Shown: positions 13,801 through 27,800 of the stretch, one piece after another
Layout: each line of letters opens with the position of its first letter
How positions within the stretch are numbered: the first letter of the stretch is position 1
NCBI GenBank assembly: GCA_009869945.1
Contig: WIXG01000015.1
Location: 186,001 to 250,000, forward strand
Length of the DNA stretch: 64,000 nucleotides
Source: Mesaphorura yosii
Lineage: Eukaryota > Arthropoda > Collembola > Poduromorpha > Tullbergiidae
Reading direction: 5' to 3'
Notes under the pieces: model-generated
What the model was told of the DNA's origin: nothing
The model's database searches: none
What the model saw: the letters and a program-made list of their open reading frames with translations, nothing else
Program-made: the position numbers and the translations under genes

Positions 13801-16800
13801 GGGCTGCCGGACCAGATTCTGGCTCTGATTCTACATCAAGGTCAAGTTGAGTTATCAAGATTTATTGCCACAAGCCAACTGGGCCCGGTAGGTTGATACG
13901 TGAAATGCATTCAGTGTACGTCTTGCCTTCGAAGAGTTCGGGTGGTTCGGGAGTTTTGATTTGTTTCAGACTCAAGACGATCTTTCAATTTATTGAATTT
14001 CGATCTCCAGTCGTTGACTTCGTTGGGAGTTCAATTAAAGAAGGACGCAAAATGAAATCGCTCCCTGGCTGTCTTCGATTTTGCTAATTGCCGATGTTAG
14101 ATTGCTTGCTCCTTCTTTGGAAATTGAATTCAGAAACGGGCGCCTCGTGGCTTTAGAGTCATTTCAGTCTCAGCTTCGTCGCGAATCGCAAGAATTTTAG
14201 CAAGTCAAGTGAAAGACAGACGGTGCACTGCGGGAAGTCCCCAGTGGATCGGAATATTTATGTGCGATGTTTTTAATTCTTAATGGATATTCTCTTGGCT
14301 TGGTTCGGCACGCTACGCCACGCGTATTTCTTCGCAGTTCCAATGAATTCTTGCCCGTACTGCTCCGCCGCTGCTGCTGCGGAAAGACAGGTATTCTCGC
14401 GTATAGCGCACACTAAAATAAGGGAGACGGGTGCGGGATTCAGTTCGTCTACCCGGTATTTTATGACACCCTCAGGAGATGCTGTTAGGAATGATACACG
14501 GAGCGGGGTTACGCTCTGGCGCTGCGCTGCACTGCGTTGTGGATTTGGGATAAAGAATTTCTTTTACCTTTCCAGAACCCTTGCACGCCTTCATAAACGA
14601 GTACACCTTAAGATAATATGACGCCCAGGCGTGTGCAAGAAGTTGTCTGTTCTCTGGAAAGTTTCTCAACTCGCAAAGCGATAACTCGTCTCGCCATTGT
14701 GCACCTGGATACCTTCTTGGGGCTCAGCCTGTTGAATATTTTATCAGCTGAATTTCTTAGAAAGCTTCAGAACCAACCAGAAAAATAGGCAGGATGTATG
14801 TTTATTTCGGCGTACGTATCATATCAAATACTCGAACACTCAAAGCATCGCTCCGCAATTTATACGGCATGGTGTAGGTGCATGCGGGGCATGTCCATGT
14901 TTATTTTCTTCCAGCTCCAGTGCCATATCCCATCTTTCTTGTCTGCTTGAATTAAGTGCAGCGTAAAACGAAAATAAGACAGACGCGCTCATGCTTTTTG
15001 GGATTTGCTGCGAGATTCGATGAAATTCTTTATTCGTATTCCTTTTCGTACGTTTCCGATCGTTCTGCAGCAAATTGCAGTTAGAAGTTACGATATTGAG
15101 TTGATTCTGCACGGATGCGGACGTAGAAAGTTCAGTTTCTAAATAATTACGCTGGATTCTCGATTGCGTATTACCTATTTATTTATGAAATCTTTCCCAG
15201 GTAAATTGCGATACACGAGTAAGCACTTCCTGTCAGGTAGTAAAATTATGATTGCTTTTTATTCCGGGCTTGAGTATTTTTACGTAAACATTTTATTATG
15301 CATCCAGGCCTGAGCACTCTATCATCTTTGACTATGATTGCTTTATTACACGAATCGTGTGTCTCTTTAAGAAAGTAAACCGGGCCTCTTAGTCTCAATT
15401 GCCATCTTATACACTCGTACGTATATCACGAATATCACCGTCTGACGTGACGGCTCGGGCTCTCTGAAGCGGATGCTGACGCTGTATTTCACGTTCGTAT
15501 TTTTGATGCTATAATTTTAAATTAGAATATTAAAAGGAAAACGTCAAGAAGCATCGCACGGTCGCGTCGGGCATGAAACTACTAATGCTCGGCGCGTAAA
15601 TACTTTGTCTGTTGTCTCCGCTTCTGCTCTTCATCTCCATCCTTTTATCGTGTTTAAAAATTTAATTCCCTTAAGCGATTTTATAAATTACATTCCCTTT
15701 CAAAGTTCATAGCACACTGAAATTTCAGGCCCTCTGCGCTCTGCCGTGCCGCAGTACGCATACGAGACACCTTTTAAAATGTCATCGTCGTCTTTGGGCC
15801 TCTCATTTCACGAGCAGTAGGCTTTTCTTTGTGTTTATATTTATGATGGCCGTATTTACCGTGCTGTGCTGTGGACAATTGCAAAGGCGAGTTCAAATAC
15901 GCGCATGCATGCAATATTAATGCATGCAAAGATCCTGTTACTGTTCCTACGTTGAGCTGCGGTGTGATCCACCTGTGCCTGAGCTGCGTCGGCTGCGTGT
16001 CCTCCCCGCTTTCATTCCTGAATTATGAATTCGTGTCCCAGTCCCAGGACGATGATAGCAATAATTAGGCACAATATCCAATAACAATAACCTAAAAGGC
16101 AGGCACTAAAATATGGCCGGGTTTCACATTTTTGCTCTCATTTCACGTCCTTGTTCGTTTTCGTGCTGTGGACATTCTTTCGTACATTCATATATTCATG
16201 TTTGAGTTTTCAAACCCACACAGTGAATGCGTGCGTGCGTGCGGAACTTTATGTTTATGTAGAACAATGTCACTGTACCGTAAATCTATTTGTAATTTGT
16301 CAGAGGATGGATTGTCTTCGTCTTCGTGCGCGTGCGTGCGATGTGAGACATGTAAAATTAGTCATTTTGCCTTTATCGCAATTAAGTTAGGCCTTCGTGA
16401 GAAGGAGAACTTTCTAGATAGGAAAGTTGATTGGTTAAGCTGATTGCCTTGCCGATGCCGACGCGACTTTCTGAAATGTCAACAGTTCGTTATCAGAATA
16501 TCATATTCACAATTTGAGATGAAATAAAGAGCTGCTCATCTCCATCACTTCATTATATATTCATAAACATTTTAATTAAGCTTTCCGTTGTGCGCGTAGC
16601 ATAAACGTGGTTATCTCTCCGCTATGATGCAATTGTGCGATGTGATGAACCACTGTCTTAACTTTTTAAATCGTATCATACGAGTGAATGATTACAACGT
16701 GAGCTGCACTGCACCTCAACTGCAAAGTTTCTTATGAAACTGCGGAGGGCTTCAGCTCGGTTGGCTCAGGTAGGCTTAAAAGATAAAAAATGATCCTACG

Positions 16801-19800
16801 CTGCATTGCATTTATGCATCTGCACCTGAAATTCCTCACAATAACAGTCTTATTAACATAATATTTCATTTGAAAGTGCCTAAGCTTCTCACAGACTAAC
16901 GGACCGACCAGAGCGACCAAGTCATTCTTAAATTAATAATTGCATTGTTTACTAAAAAAGGAGAAAGATGAGGACTTTCTAGTCTTAATATTTTCATAGT
17001 GCATTGCACATATTTTGTTTGTTGATTTTTCTGCGCTGCACTGCAACTATGCGTATCTGTTGTACTTTTATCTTCTCCATTCGGTACTTGTATAACATGT
17101 ACTCTTTCTTCGTACTGCGCTGCGATGAGTTGACTACGAAGTACGTGCATTTGTGCGTGCCTTACTTGTACTCGTCCTCTGGCTCTTGGTTATCTTCACT
17201 CTTCGCTTCTCCCTTTCATTCTTGCCAGTTCAGCTTCAGCCACCGACTGAGTCAGTCGTTCATTTCATTTCCTCATACGAACGAGCAGTTGTGCTCTGAG
17301 TCTAGCCCTTGTCTTGTCTTGAGACGTGAACGGTGAACATGTTCTTGTACTCTTATTAATTAAAAAGGTTCCTCCTTTGTGCTGTTGAGTGAAATTCCAA
17401 ATTACGACTCTGAGCAATTCCGCAATGGCAATTCTGCTGCTGTTGTTTCTACACAGTGGATAATGCTTTTCATTGTGCACGGCTCGGTTAAAGAGACTGA
17501 TCGAAATTAAATTTCGTCTCGCGTGTATGTGGCGTGGCATGGCATACGTGTTTATTTGTTTGGAGCAGTGCATCAGGCCAAGCGTGGATTCGCTAGGGTT
17601 TGGCTGGATCTCATCGAAATTTGAACTGAACAGCTAACTAGTGCTCAAGAACTGCACGAGCAAAAAGTTAATAATTTTTCTCATCTCTGTCAAAGTTCCA
17701 AGACGCAAGACGCATCCAAAATATAAAAAACTGCATCCCGCACACTGGCAGCTCAGCGCATGTATGAGACCATAATCTTAACTCTTATCACACATCGTAT
17801 CTTCTGTAAAAAATGAAAAATCGCGTTTGGCAAGAAAGTGGAATTGTGTGTGCTATTTTCTATACTCGCGACTCCAACTTTGGTGTTTATTACGACGAAT
17901 TCTAGCTCATTCGCCTGCTCCGCTTGCATTGCATTCGTACTCGCATAATTCTAGTCTGTCACAGTCGTTCAAGCCGAACAGTTGCAGCGTGTCAAATTTT
18001 TCTGTTTTTTAAACGTAAATTGCTCATTTTCGTGTCTCGTCTTTCTCGTATTTGTGCTCAAGCCACCCACATTCAGCGACTGCGACAAACTTTTTCTCGT
18101 GGAAGCGGAGATAGAATCGCATCTCATTTCAACGAAGACACACGACACAATTCTCATATCAAGATTTGGGGCTGACAAAAATGAGACTTGATGTAAGTAA
18201 TGCGAATACGTGAATATGCATTATGCATGGCGTGGATTTAATTTAAAATAAAACTAGGACGCGAGTCGAAGAATTTCAGAATTTCTGGGATTCTGAGTTT
18301 GAGCGAGGAACGAATGAGTGAGGTTGTTCTCAAGGTTTATCTGCGCGCATCATTCATTCATTCTATCTTTCTTCGTACTCGACTTGATTCTGATTACTCA
18401 TGAACTCGATGCGGACTCGACTTGACGAAAGAGGTTTCTAGCCGGTATGATTCACCACCAAGCAGCATTGCATTGCATTAAAATGCACGCAGGAATTTGG
18501 GAATTTCGCTCTTGCCAGCCACTTTCAAGCACACAACAAAAAATTGTTCATCCGCTCGATGTGATGCGACTGTGAGTGAAATCCTGAGATTCTTGACTGG
18601 CTCCTGGGCTTAAGTTGTGATCTACGGAAACTGAATTCAAGTACTCTCAGTAAATTGGAAGGGATGAAAGCAGAAGACGAGAGAATGGAGTAGAAGTAGA
18701 AAGCTTGTACGAGTGAAGATCAGGAATTTTCACAAGATCACAAAAATATTTGAATAAAAAGAATTCCTCCTCCTTTTTCTTGTTACACGGAATGTGGCGT
18801 ATTATTTTCCAGTATTCGCAATTGTCTGCTGCATGAGTGCAGTATAAAAATGCATATTTTATTTCCGAGATGCTGCGTTCTGTCGTGGTTCGCGTTGTTT
18901 GGCTTCTGGCGAGGTTTCGGGTTAGGTTTTGCCTTTGCCTCTTGAAATTGCACGACTCCCTTTTCGGCCTTTTTCCGTATTTGGAATGAGAGCAGAACCG
19001 ACGACCATGTTTCTTTAAAATATGAACTCGTTCATCACACGCTCGTACTTTGTATGTATGAAATTCTTTTATTTTGGCTGGTAAAGATAATTCAATTCGT
19101 TCTGTGTATTTTCGTATGCAATTGAGGATGCATTTGTTCCAGCCGTCGAGAACTTGGCTAGGCTTCTGTTTCTGATTCTTCTCCCGACTCCCACTTGTTT
19201 AAAGTTTCTTCCCGAAGACGAGGACGGGATTTCTTAAAATACGTTGGCAGTAAAAATGCAAATGCGAATACAAATACACGACCGAGCCTGCAACCGAGCC
19301 TGATGTGGACAAACTGCATGGCTTATGCACGGATGCATCCATATTAGGAATTGTAACAAGTCCAATTGTAGATGCAGCATGCCGCGTAAATCTCGAGTGC
19401 ACTTTTTCATGCTTTTGGCATTCAAGTTCAGGTGAAGGTCTGAGCCAAAGTGAGTAGCGTTACAGTGCTTAATTATGATGAAATTACTTTTGAAGTTGTT
19501 CATTAAAAATAATGAAATCAAAATCAAATTGCAATTGGATTTCAAATTCTGAACTTGAGTTTTGCTCTCAAATCTGGGCGTACGGGCGGTGGCAGCTCCG
19601 CACTTATGAACTTTGGAAGTACTTATCTTTCCTAATGATACGGAAACTTGTACTAAAGTTTGATGCAGCCAAATTCGGTAGAACACTCGAAAATTCGACT
19701 TGAGTTCATTTTTCGGGAATCTAAGCACGATAGAATTGCTGAAAGTATCACAAATGACCTGCGCTGGCTATTTTCTCAGCATCTGCTTTTCCTTTTTAGT

Positions 19801-20412
19801 TCGGTTCTGCAATCTGTAATCTGCAACGTGTCTCGTGTGTATTCTGGAAACTCTCGAGGGGATTTTATTGAGACTTTTGGTCATGAACTTGTATTTTTGG
19901 TTTTGCTCGTTTTCTCTACCTCTTATGAAACATGTACTCCACTACGCACAGAAAAGGAGACGACAAAGTAGTAAAAGTAAAAGTAAAACGGAGATGAAAA
20001 GTTTTCTTCCTACAGCAGCCGCAGTGCATCTTCTCGCAATGCGTAATCTTTGCTTCTTATCTGCTCTGGATAGTTTCATTTCATTCAAGTGCCGTGACGC
20101 CGGTGCTGGTTGCTGTTGCTACAGCCGGCTTTTTAATAAGAATTTTATAACAAAGGACATATTAGTTCTGCTGCTCTGCTGAATCTAAATTTCTTTCATG
20201 ATCCGCTCGCATTGCATGTGGGTACGATAATTTGATGGTGATGGCCGCGAGGGTAAAGATTAACTAAGCGGGCTGCAAGGCTGCTGGTTGCAGAGTTTAA
20301 TCATACTAGTGCCGCTGCGGCTGCATGTCGCACATGCATGGTCGAAGATTATTATTGTGATCATCTGATCAAATCACGTAACATGCAGCAACAACAATAC
20401 TCGAGCCGAGCT

Positions 20413-20442
20413 CGAGCACTCCTGATTAACGTGTAGTGCTCG
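20413..20442. repeat. Inverted repeat, 8-bp arms
   Basis: CGAGCACT and AGTGCTCG flank a 14-nt spacer. The surroundings are rich in CTCGAG/GAGCTC palindromic words. Confidence 0.55.
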
Positions 20443-23400
20443 TTAGGCCTAGCCGAGCATCGAGCTGAGTGATAGAGATACATGATAAATTATCCATGTC
20501 ATTGCATTGTGTACACAATCACTCCCTGAATTAACAAGATAAAATATGGCTTTTCGTTGTAAGCCTTGATTCAGCCTTGGATGCACGTCTTGAGTTCTTC
20601 AGATGGGTTGACTGACTGCAATGCAATGCACTTCGCTGCGCTGCAGCAATCACTGCTGCCACCAGCTGCAATTTGTCTTGAAACGCGGAGTGAATGACTC
20701 ACAATCACAATTTATTTAGTACAAGGCAACAGCAAACGGCAAATGTAGCTCGCACGAAGAAGAAATCAAGTCGACAACTCATCATTACTTTTACTGAAGC
20801 TGGCAGGAGCAGAAGCAGTAAGCGCTATCAATCGTGATGATGAAAGAGAAGGGGAGAGGATAACTTACCAAGTACAAATACGAGAGCGAAAGAGGATTAC
20901 GATTTACTTTCCAGGAAAATCCAATAATGCAGTTATAGAAAAGTAAATTGTCAATGTTGTCTGTTCATCTAAATGAAAGTAAGTTAAGTCATAAAGGGAA
21001 GCAGCTCTAAGCCCTGAGTACTGAACACATAGAGGCGGAGAAGTGTGTTTGTCTGTTGTATTTATGTACTGCATGGCACAAATGAATGTTTGGATGAGAA
21101 AGATAACTGCTACTGGAGATGGAGATGGCAGAATTGAGATGATGCTGGAAACGAAGCATAATGTTGCTCTTCCTGCCTGCCGTCCTGTCCTGTCTTCCTC
21201 ACGAATTGAAATTAAGAAAAATTATGTGAATGGGCATGGGCATGAAAGTGAAGCATGAACAGTTACTTGAAGCAATTTGTAAACCTCATATCAATGAGGG
21301 CAGGAATGAGTCTGTACACTGAAAAGATAACCGCAATCACATGTATCAAGAGAAGAATCAGATCTATAAGCACGATAATATGCGTATGGACTTGAAGTGG
21401 GCTTTAAGCAGGCTACGCGTTGGAATTTTCTAAATTAGCATCAGGGAATGAATGGAATTCCAAGCCGTTTTGGCCGTGTATTAAATTTAATGGACTCGTG
21501 CAGTGCCTTTCTTTTCTTCTACCTTTGCCCACACCGCACCGCTGCGGCGTGGAGTGCCATCCCAAGAGGCTGTCGTTGTCGAGCATGTGTGAATTGAATA
21601 AATAAAGGAATTTAAAGATGGACTTTAAATGCCGGCTTATGTTCTCACAAAGTGGACGAAGATCTGTGAATAAGAATCATGTCCAAATGTGTAAGGGTTT
21701 AGACGAATACAAAATGTCATAAACATTGTGCCCAACTTTTTAATACTATTCAGACTCAACTTGAGAGATGAGGCGATGCCGATTAAGAATTTCAAAATTC
21801 GAACAAAATAACTTTTTATGAAATGCTCAGATAGTTCGAAGTTCAATCAATGATTTCGAGCTCCAAAAAGGCTGCAATAGTGTATTTGCCCAAAATAGAA
21901 TTGCATCTTGATCCGGTCAGAGTAACTCAGTCAGTAAGCAAGTCACTCATCTCGAAATGGAAAGGAAGCAGCCTCCTGAGTCCTCGAACGTCGTTGCGAG
22001 TTTCTCCATTGTTTTTCCTTCGTTTGTTTCACTTTACTCGCACAATTACTTATTTCTGCGTTCGGTATACTCCCACACATTACTCTCCCAATACGAGCGC
22101 TCTTGCTTACTTCAAGTGCGTGTGTCGTGAACGCAAACACGAAGTGCAAACTGCAACCGTGCTCATCTTTTGTTGCACTTGCATTGAAGGAATCGCATCT
22201 TTGCTCCTGTTTCCATTCTCCCGTCACTGTGCTGCTTTGCTGTGATTCATTCTGCTACTGATCTGCTTTTGTCTTGAGATTCTGCTCCTCGCACTCCGCA
22301 ATACGTGGTACATGGACAGTCGAGGAGATCAGGATTAGGAGAGCTGGAGAGCGGTTGTATGACAATTTATATCAACTTGTCTTTTTCGGTTTGTCCGGAA
22401 ACTTACCCAAGCATGATCAAAGTGCATTTCCGTACTTCGCATCCGAGAATACAGATGCAACATTTCATGGGGACGGTGATGGTCAGCTCAACTGCGCTCC
22501 GGTGCGGAAGCTAATCAGAAGTGACATACGTTGTGATTTCTTAAGTTGAGCAATTGCAATGCTGAACAGGAGAGACATCATTGCGAATTCCAGCAGTGCT
22601 TACTTCCATGTAGAAGGTATACCACCGTTACACTCTGGAGCAAACTGAACTAATATTTGAATTTATTGTCTTTTTAAACGGCATCGGCTTGGTGCTAATT
22701 TACCTTTGCTTCCTTCGGGATTGACTGAATTAAATTGTGAATGCACGAGTGCAGTTGGCAGTTCAATGCGTATGAATGGCAATTCCTACTCGGAATGGTT
22801 GACAAAGATAAGGCGACAAGCAGCTTGAACGAATAGTGAAGGAACGTATAAAGCTTCCAGACCTGCCATTGAGTGACGGACCAATTAAAATGGGCTTAAA
22901 TTGGAATGCGAAGACTTATGCGGATTATATTGACGCGTAAATGAAGCCAACCATTCGATCTCTCATGCTCTGATCACATTTGGAAGTAGTAAATATTGGT
23001 CAACGAACCGAAGTAATATAAGTGAGCAGATAAGAATTCAATACTATGTTAGTCTGTGTGTGCGTTGGCATTGTTGATTTGTAATTACACTACGAGTCCA
23101 GAGCGCAAAGTCCTGGATGCCAATGAAAGATTTTGCAATTGGGTATTAAACCCAAGTTGATGAAAAAGGTTCTAGGCTATTTTCGAATCAATGAGTTTAT
23201 GTTACAGCGCTGGTAATCTAGACTCGAGAATCTACACAGGTGAAGTTGCTGAGCTAAAAGATAAATTAAAGAATAATGCAAATGCCTACTGCTGTGCTGT
23301 TATTGTATTTACCAGAGTGAAATGTTTACAAATGAAAATTGCGGACGTTAACATATTATATTACATTCATTACCGTGCAAACACAATAATGTGCGCTCAC

Positions 23401-24822
23401 GCTCGACCTTTATTCTCGCTGGCTCAGTAGGCTCAGCCCACGCAGTCAAGCATTCCAGGCATTCAAACCCTAAATTGAGTACAAGCAAACCTAATTTATT
23501 CAGTTAGTACAACCAAAGTCGAATTCTCGAATTCCATTGCTTTGTGCCCATGCTCTGTCTCTGTGTCTCTGTCTCACATTTCCGCACTGTTTGCTTAATA
23601 GTCTTCCTGAAACCGAAGTCGAACAAACGACCAGCAATTCTATTCTTCCACAATTCTTCCTGACTCCGCTCGGGTTGGCTTTCAGCGTTTCAGCATTTCA
23701 GCTCCTGACAGATTTAAGCTGTACTTAATAAGACTAATAACATCATTCTAATGGAGCATATTAAGTATGCAGAGTGTTTGGGTGCGTTGCATTGGACTGT
23801 GCTGTTGGTGGAATCGTTTAATGTCCCATTCTCTTCTTGGAGAGATTTATCAATAATTACTTTCAACAGCAAAGCAAAAGCAATGCAATAACACTTGCTG
23901 TTGCTGTAAATTGTAGGAGAAGGAGAAGAGTCTTAGCATTCTCGTTTTATGGCTTTCCCATACAAAATGACATCCTGCCTATCGCCTTGCATTGCGATGC
24001 AATCGTATTTATTTATTTTGCAAGCCATTGCCATTAAATTCACGTATACTGGCCGAAGACTGTTTTGGTGTGCGTAAACAAAGCCGAAGCCAAAGTCTGT
24101 GCCCCTGCCGTGCGTTTGTGTTTACGTTTAGTTGCATTACGCATTCTGAATGTCTTGGCATTCCGCGATACGACGGGCAATCACGGCACCACATGTGGCT
24201 TGTGGACAAGGACTCCTTGTCTTGTCTTGAGCAGATCTGCCGATGTGCCCGTTTATGACGTGGATGTGGATATGACATGAGTGATGAGATGATTATTTAC
24301 TTTTTGAGTTCATGCTCATAAGAAAGCCCATTAGAGTTTATAGCGTGACCCACTTTGCAGTGGCAGTTCAGTAGTCTCTTAGTCGTAGCCGCAAATGCGA
24401 ATGCGAATGGCGAATACAAATGTTGGGATAAAAAATATTTTTGCAGGCGACAGCCGAAGTCGCGTTTAGTCGCGTCGCCTCGCCGTCAAGAATGCGTAGT
24501 GTAAATTGTAAACAGAAGACTCGAGCATCGGCGCATCGCGCTTGAGGTTTATTAAACCTTTATTAAATAAACGCGAGATTATGAGAATGAAGACTAGTTT
24601 AATATTAATAGAAAGTGATGCGAGAAAACGGCAAATGACCGAACATTTACCGTGCATGACAGTTACAATTTGACATGCGCGCATGCATTCGTTCGCAGAT
24701 GGACATTTCTGATGCAGTCAGCAGTTATTCACTCAAGTTAAATTGACAATATTCACATTCTCACGCGCGGCTCGTAATTTAATTTGATGCTAACCATTTT
24801 TATTTGTTTTGTTCTCTTACAG

Positions 24823-27800
24823 ACAATGTCTGACTGTGTGCCATCGCCTTCCTCAGACTCGTCGTACGCCTCGAGCTCCGGTTCAAACTCATCGGACTCG
24901 AGTTCGTCACCAACATGCGAGATTTCTCTGTTGGAGCGACTCATCCGCACTCATCCTGTATGGTTTCTACCTTCACTTCAGCGATCAGGAGCACTTCATC
25001 TCCTTCAGGTTAGTAAATCATGCAGTTATTACCGTACTAAAATCGCCGTCGCCAGTTCTGAACAATTCAGCAATTTGTAGCTGCAATGTTGCAAAGTATA
25101 AAAATCAAGCGCAAGGAGGTAGTAAAATTAATTAAACATTGTGTGAACGAAAGCATTGCTCAGCTCCGTCTTTCAACAAGCAAATGAGTTGGAAACGTTG
25201 CAAAACTTTTGTGTTGTTCGCAAGCACAAATGCATAAATAAATCACACCAAGTAAAACAAATGAAACTTTTTTCTTCTTGAGCCGGAACTAGCTGGAGCC
25301 TGTATTAAAACTAATTTGGAGAAACTCGAGTACTCGAATTCCGGTAGTCGCGAGACTCGAGACTGGTGAGTCGCGACTTCCACTCGAATTCTTGAGTGTC
25401 TTTCAAGCAACGCTGCTGAAAATCCGAAAAATGCATCATTATTAAAAGTGGGAGCATTAGCGCATAGCGTAGTGGGCAGAAACGAAGCTAACTTGGCATG
25501 GCATGGGATTGGCTAAACTCGAGCTCGAACTCGTATTGTCGTATTATTTATGAGAAATTGTCCCTCATTATGATTATTGACTATTTGCACAAAGCACAAG
25601 AGCACGAACGGGCGCGCGACGGGCAAGTTGACGAGTACAAAGTGGAAAAGTTGTGCTGTACGCTGGCGATGCGGTGAAACTCGGCTTGAATTTTGAAAAC
25701 TTTCTCCCTGATGCTGGCTGTCAGTCTAACTCACAGCGAAACTCGAACCCAGGTTGGCAACGAATGGCAGTGGCATGGCATGGCAGTGAATAAAAGCGGG
25801 AGGGATGACGATGACGAGGCAACTATGACGACGACGACAGCTCGTGCCACGGCCACTGCCATTCTTGCATTCTTTTGTTGTCAATCTTTCTTTTCTCACA
25901 GTCACAGTCGTATGTCGTTGTCGTAGTCGCTATTATATTACGAGGCAAACTTGGAAGGCTTCGTATTGTTATCGGTGCACTATGCATGCTGAATTAAGGA
26001 ACTGCGCCGCCAGAGAAAGAAACTGATGCAAAATGCAACGGGTAGTAAAATCGATGAATGCAATACTGCGCTGTGTTGCGAGCACAAAAGAGTGCCTCCA
26101 ACTAAATTATTACAGATATTGTTAAGATAACTGCACTTGTGTCCCTTGCTGAGTCGGTGCAGTGTCGAGCCTGCTTCAAAGCGGCGGCAGTGCCGAAGAT
26201 CGGAGAAAGCAATGAAACTTTTACAAGGAAGTAATCCTGAAGTGTTTCTTACGGACGCGGCACTGCACTGTAGTAATAATGAAATTGTATACAATGGAGC
26301 GTAGCGGGCCGGAATTGCATTACGTTGCATGCTATTGTCTGGAGTGGAATCCGATCATTCTAATGTAATATTTAACTCGATGCAAGGCTGACGCGGCTCA
26401 AGATGCAGGCAAGCTGCAAAGCAAATGCAGGCACATTCGTGTATGTGGGTTGTGCATCTGCCGCTTCGATCTGTTCTGTTCGACTTTATTGTTTTGGATA
26501 ATAATGACAAAACAGTTCGGTAAAACTTTGAACATAAATGTTTAAGACAGAAACCAGCCTCGATCTCATGCTAGCATAGTAAATTGAAACGGTTATGTTA
26601 ACTCGAATGGTATAACGCCTGGCAAGCCGGCGAGTACAGGAATTCTTACACTTTACAAGAGCCAAATGCTGTGTTCGTTCAAGTCTGCAACAGCAGAACA
26701 GCATTATTCTGATTGTTTACGTGAAATTTTGAACTACTGCGAGCGAAAAATGATGTGAACTAAAGAACACCGGCACATTATTGATAATGCCTTGCTTAGC
26801 TTGATGTGTACATTTCCTATTGTTAAAAATGGGATATTTCAATGAACACGCTTCTTTATGCTCATGTGTCATTAAAAAGTCCGCCTTCTATTTGATTGAA
26901 CTCATTTGAACTAATTTTTAACTAATTCACTCACCGAAAGCCTGTCCTTTGAACCTGACATTCATTTATCATTCGCAGGGCCAATCCATTGTCACTTTCT
27001 TGATTAATGAATCAAGATCGGATTTTGATAACGGACATTTTATTAGGTTGTGTGAACGATGAGTAATTAATTACGCATTTCGTAGTTTATGTAACATATG
27101 TATGAGTTTGAACAAGAATATTAATCAATACATAGGAATTTCATCCCACTTGATATGTTACGCTAAAACTCGTGCATGTAAGTTGTGTTTAGTTACATAG
27201 CGCTTTATGCTACCCCGACTTGCTAGATAACCTCCCACACACATTTTTTGTAATAAGTGTTGTTGATCTCAACTTGTCACTTGCTCATTGCCCGGACATT
27301 GATACTCTATGTTATGCGTATGCATGACTCTGATCGTCGGCTATGCCTTATCTACAGTACACAGATGATAGTAATATCATTAATATGTACGTGCTAATAT
27401 TTTTACACTCTATTTTTATGCAGGGTCGTGAAGTGGGAAACTTTATCGTCAGGAGTTCAACACAACCGATGACGATGGCAGTTTCAGTCAAGTTGCCTGG
27501 CAATCACGTCGAGCACTACCTGCTCCGCGCTATTGACAACCGCATTGCACTGGAAAACTCGACAAACACGTTCGAAACCGTCCACCAGCTCATCGCTCAT
27601 TACTGCACGCTAAGGTACGTGTTTTACTGCATGAATTGGAGTTTATTTAAGCTGTGGGTGATGTCCATAACCTGTGATTCAGAAGTTCCAAACTATACCC
27701 ATTGTTTCCTGTTCCTAATTCCTGCCCCATGTGCCTGCCTGTGAAGCCGCACACATATGTAACGCATTGCATTAACTCATTAAGCATTTGGTGTTTGCCG

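Larger units (their letters stand above)
1..24822. other. Exon-poor region: 5' flank or long 5' intron of the sprint gene
   Basis: No open frame here resembles a known family, and none is bordered by convincing splice sites in a consistent phase. The longest open frames (at 5039-5524 +, 7628-8128 -, 11653-12210 + and 19234-19728 -) are low-complexity or compositionally random. They lack domains and look like chance frames. The sequence has many short AT-rich and GCAT/TGCA-rich words and a few small hairpins. I saw no tRNA, rRNA, transposase or terminal repeats. The first sprint exon seen begins with an acceptor site at 24822/24823, so at least one non-coding or coding 5' exon must lie upstream, inside this stretch or beyond the window. 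Confidence 0.6.

Noticed and set aside
19234-19728. 164-codon minus-strand open frame
   Set aside because: Asn/Leu/Ile-rich, no motif and no plausible start context. Treated as chance.
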